NCBI GenBank assembly: GCA_038373885.1 | Contig: JAWZYV010013277.1 | Span: 55,429 to 119,428, forward strand | Direction: 5' to 3' | DNA from: Cheiracanthium punctorium | Taxonomy: Eukaryota > Arthropoda > Arachnida > Araneae > Cheiracanthiidae | Length of the DNA stretch: 64,000 bases | Part shown: piece after piece, positions 58,721-64,000 of the stretch | Layout of the letters: the number at the start of each line of letters is the position of its first letter | Numbering within the stretch: the first letter of the stretch is position 1 | Position numbers and translations under genes: made by a program | The notes under the pieces: generated by a model | What the model was told of the DNA's origin: nothing | Database searches by the model: none | The model's input: the letters and a program-made list of their open reading frames with translations, nothing else

Positions 58721-59354
58721 GATCAAGCAACAAAAACCTTGTGAAACACTTCATGATGCATTTACGCCGGGAAGAAACAGCAGGGTGAAAGAGTAGAGCT
58801 GCTCAAGCGCACAAGATCGAACTACCCCCGGAGAGTGCCGGGCGCTGCGAGACACGAGACCCGCCCCAATGCTGGTCCGGGTGCTAGAATACCACGTGGG
58901 ACTGCAACAGTCCCGCATTCGCAGGAAGAAGTGAAATCTGTGGGGTCGCCGAAATAGAGCACCGCACAGCCGGCTGCTCGGGTTGCGTCATGCTGTGTTA
59001 GCGAGTGCTTGAGATTTTGTACTTCGATGTGCAGGCGATTGTGATATTTTTTTAAGACTTCTGTTTAGAGAAAGCTGCGAACTAGTTTTGGTGCAGCTTC
59101 CGTGCATTTGCTACCCAGGAGCTGGATTCTCCCCTCGTCGCTAATTTTTCGCAGTCGTTAACTTTGCCCCGCCTTGAGGTCACTTGAGGTGGAGTTTTAA
59201 GGAGGAGCGTCAAGGGGTTGTTGAGATTGGCTGAAAGACCTCCCGATGGCCTCCGGAATCGTTAGCGCAGTCGATAACCAAACAACTGGTTTTCTGCCCA
59301 GTCGGCAGCTAACCACCGACGATTTCGGAAACCACCGGGAGGATAATTTCACCC
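58721..59354. other. GC-richer non-coding stretch
   Basis: 58790-59340 is more GC-rich than its surroundings. No ORF or RNA fold I can name, though TTAGCGCAGTCG near 59262 resembles an A-box. Confidence 0.4.
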
Positions 59355-59908
59355 CAGTGGTGCACCCAAGGTTTTATTTTTTTTGGGGGGGTGCTCTATG
59401 AAATTTTTTAAAACTCAGTTACAGCGACCTGACCTCCTTTGTACGTGAAAACTTTTAAAACGTCAAAATATTCTGTTTCGTTCGCCCACGCGGTTGTAAC
59501 GTCTTAAATTACCGTTTGGTATTTTCATGGACGTTATAACCGAGTTAAACTGTACGTCACATATTATTTGTAATTACTTAATTACTTCGAAATAATTTTA
59601 ACAAAATAGTTGGTAAAATTAAATAATTTTTAAAAATAAAATATTTCAATTCATTAAGTGGTAACCTCTATTTTGATGTTATAACGGAGTTCAATTGCAT
59701 ATCATGTACTATTTGTAGGTAGTAATTATTTAATACATCAACTATTTTGTTCGTTACTATTTCGAAATAGTTTTAAGACTAACTTTTAAAAATAAAGTAT
59801 TTTAATTCATAAAGTGGGAAATCTCTAAGAGATTTTTCATTTGGATTTCTTAACCTTTTGGGGGTGGGTGGTTTTGGCCACTAAAGCCCCTTCGTGGGTG
59901 CGCCCATG
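59355..59908. mobile_element. Probable hAT MITE, 554 bp
   Basis: Left end CAGTGGTGCACCCA, right end inward CATGGGCGCACCCA (11/14). Flanks TTTCACCC and TTGCCACC match at only 5/8. Inside is a diverged direct repeat of about 150-170 bp (59519-59660 and 59670-59820; shared ATTTCGAAATA-type, AAAAATAAA.TATTT.AATTCAT). Confidence 0.65.
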
Positions 59909-60183
59909 TTGCCACCTATGGGCGAGATGAAAGATTTGGTGTCTTCGGTTGTGCCATTCTGGTTTATTTTTACTAAGGAAAGTTATGAAGCACATTTTAC
60001 CAGTTCAAATGGAAGCAATATTAAGAAATGACATGCGGAAAACTCCATCCAAACGTGAAAATAGGGTAGCAAATGAGGAAGCTGCACCACGACTTAATTA
60101 ACACTAAATTAACATATAAAATACACGTTAACATATAAAATACACGTATAACGACTTAATTAACATATAAAATACACGTATCT

Positions 60184-60632
60184 ATACTCGGTGCAAAGCT
60201 AACCTGATAGTGGAGGTAAAGCTGTAGACCGTGTGAGCCCACCGCTCTCAAATAGTTCTTTCCGTTTGCACAGGTTATTACAGAACTAATACATTTTTCA
60301 TGTATTAAGTTCTAAAATAAAGTGTTTGCCATAAAAAAATTGCATATTTGTGTTACTTGAATGCAGTAATGAGAAGGATTAAGAAATTAAGTCAGAAATC
60401 AGATGTAACGCCTTCCAAGACGCTTGACCAATTATCATTGGTCAAGCGTCACCTCTTTTGTGCTGGCGGGAATTGAGTAGTGCAGGTTTGCCTTGTGATT
60501 GGGTTGCTTTGTGATGTAGACAGCCAGATAATTGAAAGGAGAAACGAGTGTCGGAGCGATACACGCGGTGAGTAGTGAAATGGCCCTCTAGCCTTCCCCT
60601 CCACTATCAGGTTAGGTTTGCCCCGAGTATAT
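60184..60632. mobile_element. MITE with TA-type ends, about 450 bp
   Basis: TATACTCGGTGCAAAGCTAA, then CCTGATAGTGGAGG at the left matches the inverse of the right end over about 36 bp. TA lies at each border, but the terminus itself begins TA, so the duplication is not proven. A perfect 14-bp hairpin (GACGCTTGACCAAT, 60419-60450, 4-nt loop) lies in the middle. Confidence 0.75.
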
Positions 60633-60682
60633 AAAGATTATTTTGTTGTTGCTGTCTTGTGGGTATGCAGCTACTGCATTCC

Positions 60683-60755
60683 TGAAGAAGAGAGGCCTTT
60701 TGCATCTCGCTCGAAACTTATGCGGAGTTTAATGTTTCTATACACCGCTTGAATT
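60683..60755 (+). repeat. Possible Penelope-like tail fragment
   Basis: CCTGAAGAAG, an AGAGAGGCC...CTCGCT stretch, then CGAAACTTATGCG resembles the CTGAAGAAG...GAAACG hammerhead-like tail seen at 17341, though the stem here pairs poorly. A short degraded copy at best. Confidence 0.35.
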
Positions 60756-61514
60756 TTTTTTCCTCCTGGAACCTGATGCCACGAAAAGTACGAAACTCAT
60801 GCCTTCATGTTTCGGCTGTGCTTGCTAATACGGGGAAAGTGCCAATTCCCGAGCAAACACATAACTATCACAAACCTTACGATTCGATATCCGACTTCTC
60901 AGCTGTGTCATCCATGCCGAATCGCAAGTAACGATCGGGAAATCTTTTAAGTACAGGGTCGAAGATATATCATTTCAAGGCATCGAACTTTTGCCAAAAG
61001 TACGATATAAACTATGCACTTCTATTTCTAGCAATTTCTTGTATTCAGAAAGATGCCACATTGCTGACCTCATTAGCGAAGTCAGAACTGCATCGAATGG
61101 GCTTCGGTTCTCCTCTCAAAAATGATATGCACGAAAACCATAACAATATCATAGGGAATATCATAAGCCCGTATGGCATTATTTTTTAAACCAATAATTA
61201 TAATTTTGTATTATTATTATGCTTTCAAAGTTCCGATTCTGTGCCGGACCTCTCGGTTTTGATTCGTGGCAAATCGAAATCGTAAAAGTCACTACCTATC
61301 ACCGATCGGCATCTTTTACCGTTTTCGCTGAGTGTTCACTTTGGCGGACGCTTTTGGCACAGATCGGTTACGTTTGCCTGGTGTCCAAATGATATCTGCA
61401 TCTACCTGGCGTAAAATATAGTTCAGTTATAGAACTGTGAGTCGTGTGTTTGTTGGGTCCCCTTGATGTACAAAGGATTCTCTGAAAATTATAACTGTTA
61501 AGATTAATATGTAA
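60756..61514. other. Non-coding stretch
   Basis: No gene or element boundary is supported. Confidence 0.45.
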
Positions 61515-61550
61515 GCCTCGGGCTGTGGTAGCCCAATGGTAATAGTCTAT
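61515..61550 (+). other. tRNA-like A-box fragment
   Basis: GTGGTAGCCCAATGGTAATA includes TAGCCCAATGG, a match to the RNA polymerase III A-box pattern (TRGCNNARYGG). No B-box follows at tRNA distance; instead the long inverted repeat begins. Possibly the head of a tRNA-derived SINE. Confidence 0.35.
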
Positions 61551-62252
61551 GAGCCGGCGACCGCCAGACGTTCGTCATAGTATAAAAGCTGAAACTTTCT
61601 CTGCGCATACCCCCCAACAGAGGTAGGAACCATCGGCCACTCTAAAGTTTGGAGGATCGTGGCTTTGGCAGGTAACAGGTGGCAAAGGTGTATAAAATTG
61701 CAGAAAATTTCGTCATTTCATAAAGCTTCATTTTTTTATAGGTTCTTCTTCGCAGCACTAGAAATCACTTTATCCCTTGCCAGACACTTTTCCATCGTGG
61801 CAAACCCCCGCCAGACAACCTCAAAGTCGTGGAAAACTGTTGTGTTCGTAAACTCCCGCGACGAAGTACGTCAAGCTGTCACAAAGTGACAAGCACATTT
61901 TATACTGCTGCTTCTGAACTTTCTTACGCGCGAACTTCATTGCAGCGCGCTCGTAATAGAATGACGTTTTTCAAGACTTTGAGGTTGTCTGGCGGGGGTT
62001 TGCCACGATGGAAAAGTGTCTGGCAAGTGATAAAGTGATTTCTAGTACTGCGAAGAAGACCATATAAAAAAATGAAGCTTTATGAAATGACGAAATTTTC
62101 GGCCATTTTATACACCTTTGCCACCTGTTACCTGACAAAGCCACGATCATCCAAACTTTATAGTGTCCGATTGTTCCTACCTCTGTTGGGGGGTATGCGC
62201 AGAGAAAGTTTCAGCTTTTATACTATGACGAAGGTCTGTCGGTCGCTGGCTC
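61551..62252. mobile_element. Foldback element with 285-bp arms, 702 bp
   Basis: 61551-61835 and 61968-62252 are inverted copies with few mismatches, sharing TTCGTCATAGTATAAAAGCT, CTGCGCATACCCCCCAACAG, TGGCAAACCCCCGCCAGACA. The 132-bp spacer includes GCGCGAACTTC / CAGCGCGCTCG words. Overlapping ORFs on the arms are by-products. Terminal duplication not found. Confidence 0.85.
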
Positions 62253-62310
62253 TTGCTCTATAGAGCGTAGGGCTCGTAATCGGAAGGTTTCGTACCACTA
62301 AAGACCACCG
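62253..62310 (+). other. tRNA-like fragment
   Basis: AGAGCGTAGGGCTCGTAATC, then GGAAGGTTTCGTACC resembles the stretch from the 3' D-arm through the anticodon arm (loop CTCGTAA, anticodon CGT) of a tRNA, but there is no T-arm and no acceptor pairing. Likely a SINE head or pseudo-tRNA. Confidence 0.4.
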
Positions 62311-62929
62311 TGTAAATGCTCTGTACGTGCGCTTTCAATCCGTGGATCCGAAAGTCCTCTCGGTGGTCGCTAGCCGTTTCCGAGGGTTGCCAATATTCAG
62401 AGGCTCCCCCCCACCTTCTGATCAGGATCCAAATTGTGACGGGTAACTCCTGGAAGGGCATACGTAGTTCCAAACGACACATTCAGTGACGTGAGCTTGT
62501 CCTCTCCTGGCAAACAAGCACTATGTAAGCTTCATAGCGTAGGAATGCGTTTTTTATGGGCATATGCACAAAAAAGGTAAGCGACAGACCCATATTTCTA
62601 GTCGCCGTGGCGACCGTGGTTTTGGCCCAACCTGTGTGTGTTTGACAGGGAGGGCTTGCTTTATCATTACTTTTGAGATCGCATTTTGAATGTTAGTTTT
62701 TTAGTGAAAGACAAGGAATCACAAAAACTTTTATGAAGAAACAACATAGTGAAGTATCTCTAGGAATTCAGAGATTGTTTTGTGACAAAACGTTATTTTT
62801 ATTTTCCGAACATGTATCATGTAAGAAAAGTATTGTAATCAAGAAATTCGAACTCGAGATTTGGGTGTATTGACACGTTTTGAGGTCTTCTGAATTCATT
62901 TATACTATTTTTACGAGATGTGTGTGCGT

Positions 62930-63190
62930 GCGTGATTGTGTGTTGCGCGCGTGTGTGTTAGTGTGTGTGTGTGAACACGATAGCTCCTAAACGGGGCATT
63001 CGATTGAGCTCATATTCGGTATATATGTTATAAACCACCGTTGCAAGACCGGTATTGTTTTAGGTGTGTAAAAAACTTTTCTACAGGGTTACCACAAAAA
63101 TTTCTTTTACATTATGGCCTATGGGAGGAAATTCTTGAAAGTGCGCTGGCGTTTAAACGGTACATTCGATTGAGCTCAAATTGGGTATAC
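62930..63190 (+). repeat. GT microsatellite and repeat related to the giant palindrome
   Basis: After a GT/GC-rich microsatellite (about 62921-62973), AAACGGGGCATTCGATTGAG recurs with changes at 63154 (AAACGGTACATTCGATTGAG). Between them, TTTTCTACAGGGTTACCAC, then ATTATGGCCTATGGG parallels the TCTACAGGACCGCCC, then ATTACGCTCTATGGGCC phrases of the 173-bp units at 42.2-42.7 kb. Confidence 0.5.
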
Positions 63191-63362
63191 ATGAGGGGCT
63201 GTGCGCGCACAGCCAGCTGTCGTAAAAAAAAAAAGGGTATCTAGATCTGTGGCACGCGATGAACGTTTCGATCGTCCGCCATCTTGCTGGTAGTTAAGTC
63301 GAGCGATGGCAACGGCTGAACTTTTTTCAGCATTGGTAAAGGGTTGCCGCCTCAAAGGGTTA
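63191..63362 (+). mobile_element. Half copy of foldback family B
   Basis: GGCTGTGCGCGCACAGCC, then CTAGATCTGTGGCACGCGATG to CCTCAAAGGGTTAATG matches the right arm of the element at 58369-58520. The left arm is missing. Confidence 0.75.
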
Positions 63363-63379
63363 ATGTATCGAGCACATTT

Positions 63380-63578
63380 TACTAATAGAAAAGTTTTGTA
63401 CGGAAGTAGGGCCGTATAAAAATGTAAATTTTATAGTTATTTAGATTGAATCTAATAAAAATTTTAATGATATCATCAAGTTCTATACTTTTTTGCGCAA
63501 CTGTGTAATTTTTGTAAAATATCTACGTTAAAGTGTTAAGGATTAAAAACCTAGTGAAATGTTTTTCTAGACACCGTG
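63380..63578 (+). mobile_element. Right-arm fragment of foldback family A
   Basis: GGGCCGTATAAAAATGTAAA corresponds to the GGGGACCGTATAAAAATTTA block of 23507-24164, and the end GACACCGTG followed by TA corresponds to GACACCCTG plus TA at 24164. No left arm is seen. Confidence 0.5.
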
Positions 63579-64000
63579 TATACAGAATGTTGTAGAATAA
63601 GTATACTGACCTTGATTTGTATTACTAACCTTGATTAGTATTAAAATACGTTTTTTTCGGCACACTGCTAGCAATAGGTTGTCACCTTTGAGGAATTCGA
63701 AAATTTTCACATTTTACCACCAAAGTAAGAATACATAAGCGCTATTAATTTTCCTACCTTATTTTTACGAATAATAAATTCGATTTCCACAAAATAGTTA
63801 TTAGAGTTAACATAGTGGCACATTCAAGCCTTTTTTTATATATCTATTGGGCAGGGGGGTGGGGGAATGTATGTGGACACATTCCAGTTTATTCCTACAT
63901 GAATGGGGCTGATCAAATTAGTACAGATATGCAGACAAAAAAAAAATGGCAAAAAACATACAGAGTACGCTAACAAAATTTTTAAATCCACCCGTTTCCG
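63579..64000. other. Non-coding end of window
   Basis: AT-rich, with a G run at about 63853-63865. Nothing further is supported. Confidence 0.5.

Overview
This window looks like intergenic DNA from an animal nuclear genome: AT-rich, full of homopolymer and dinucleotide tracts, with no long open reading frame, operon or ribosome-binding pattern. The mix of transposons (many hAT elements with 8-bp target duplications, Tc1/pogo/mariner-type elements, Penelope-like fragments, a TGT...ACA LTR family) would suit an arthropod, perhaps a chelicerate, but the host is an inference. I found no convincing host protein-coding gene. The only recognisable coding remnants belong to transposons: a 255-codon YIDD reverse transcriptase fragment (15857-16624), a frameshifted hAT transposase C-terminus (30572-31136, minus) and a decayed Tc1 transposase C-terminus (3636-3853).

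Layout. 0-11 kb: scattered hAT MITEs (807-1182, 2670-3529, 7693-8023, 10177-10432, 10627-10819), a TA-flanked Tc1 relic (3556-4163) and a 75-bp tandem repeat. 12-17 kb: a long-inverted-repeat element (12390-13415), two hAT MITEs and the reverse transcriptase. 17.0-22.9 kb: a young LTR retrotransposon, LTRs about 99.4% identical and flanked by ATATA, whose 4.2-kb interior has no gag-pol. Its 5' LTR carries a 298-bp insertion that is almost entirely a perfect 133-bp inverted repeat, with a 14-bp target duplication and a hammerhead-ribozyme-like fold. A diverged solo LTR of the same family lies at 33505-34151. 23.5-29 kb: a near-complete foldback element, a pogo/Tigger-like relic and several hAT MITEs. 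29.2-33.3 kb: a 4.07-kb hAT element with a perfect TTGACACC duplication and the transposase relic.

38.5-46.6 kb is probably one 8.15-kb hAT-type element (TACCTATT on both sides) that contains a giant palindrome: two inverted 1.95-kb copies around a 0.5-kb spacer. 47.0-54.7 kb is a tandem array of roughly 55-60 modules; on the minus strand each carries a tRNA T-arm / RNA polymerase III B-box, and long modules also carry an A-box-like motif. It is interrupted by a 221-bp hAT MITE with a perfect 8-bp target duplication and by one inverted module. 54.7-58 kb looks unique and non-coding. 58-64 kb holds several foldback families, including a 700-bp inverted repeat (61551-62252) with tRNA-like sequence beside it.

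All coordinates come from reading the sequence by eye. Element ends supported by target duplications are the firmest calls; family names and copy counts in degenerate arrays are approximate.
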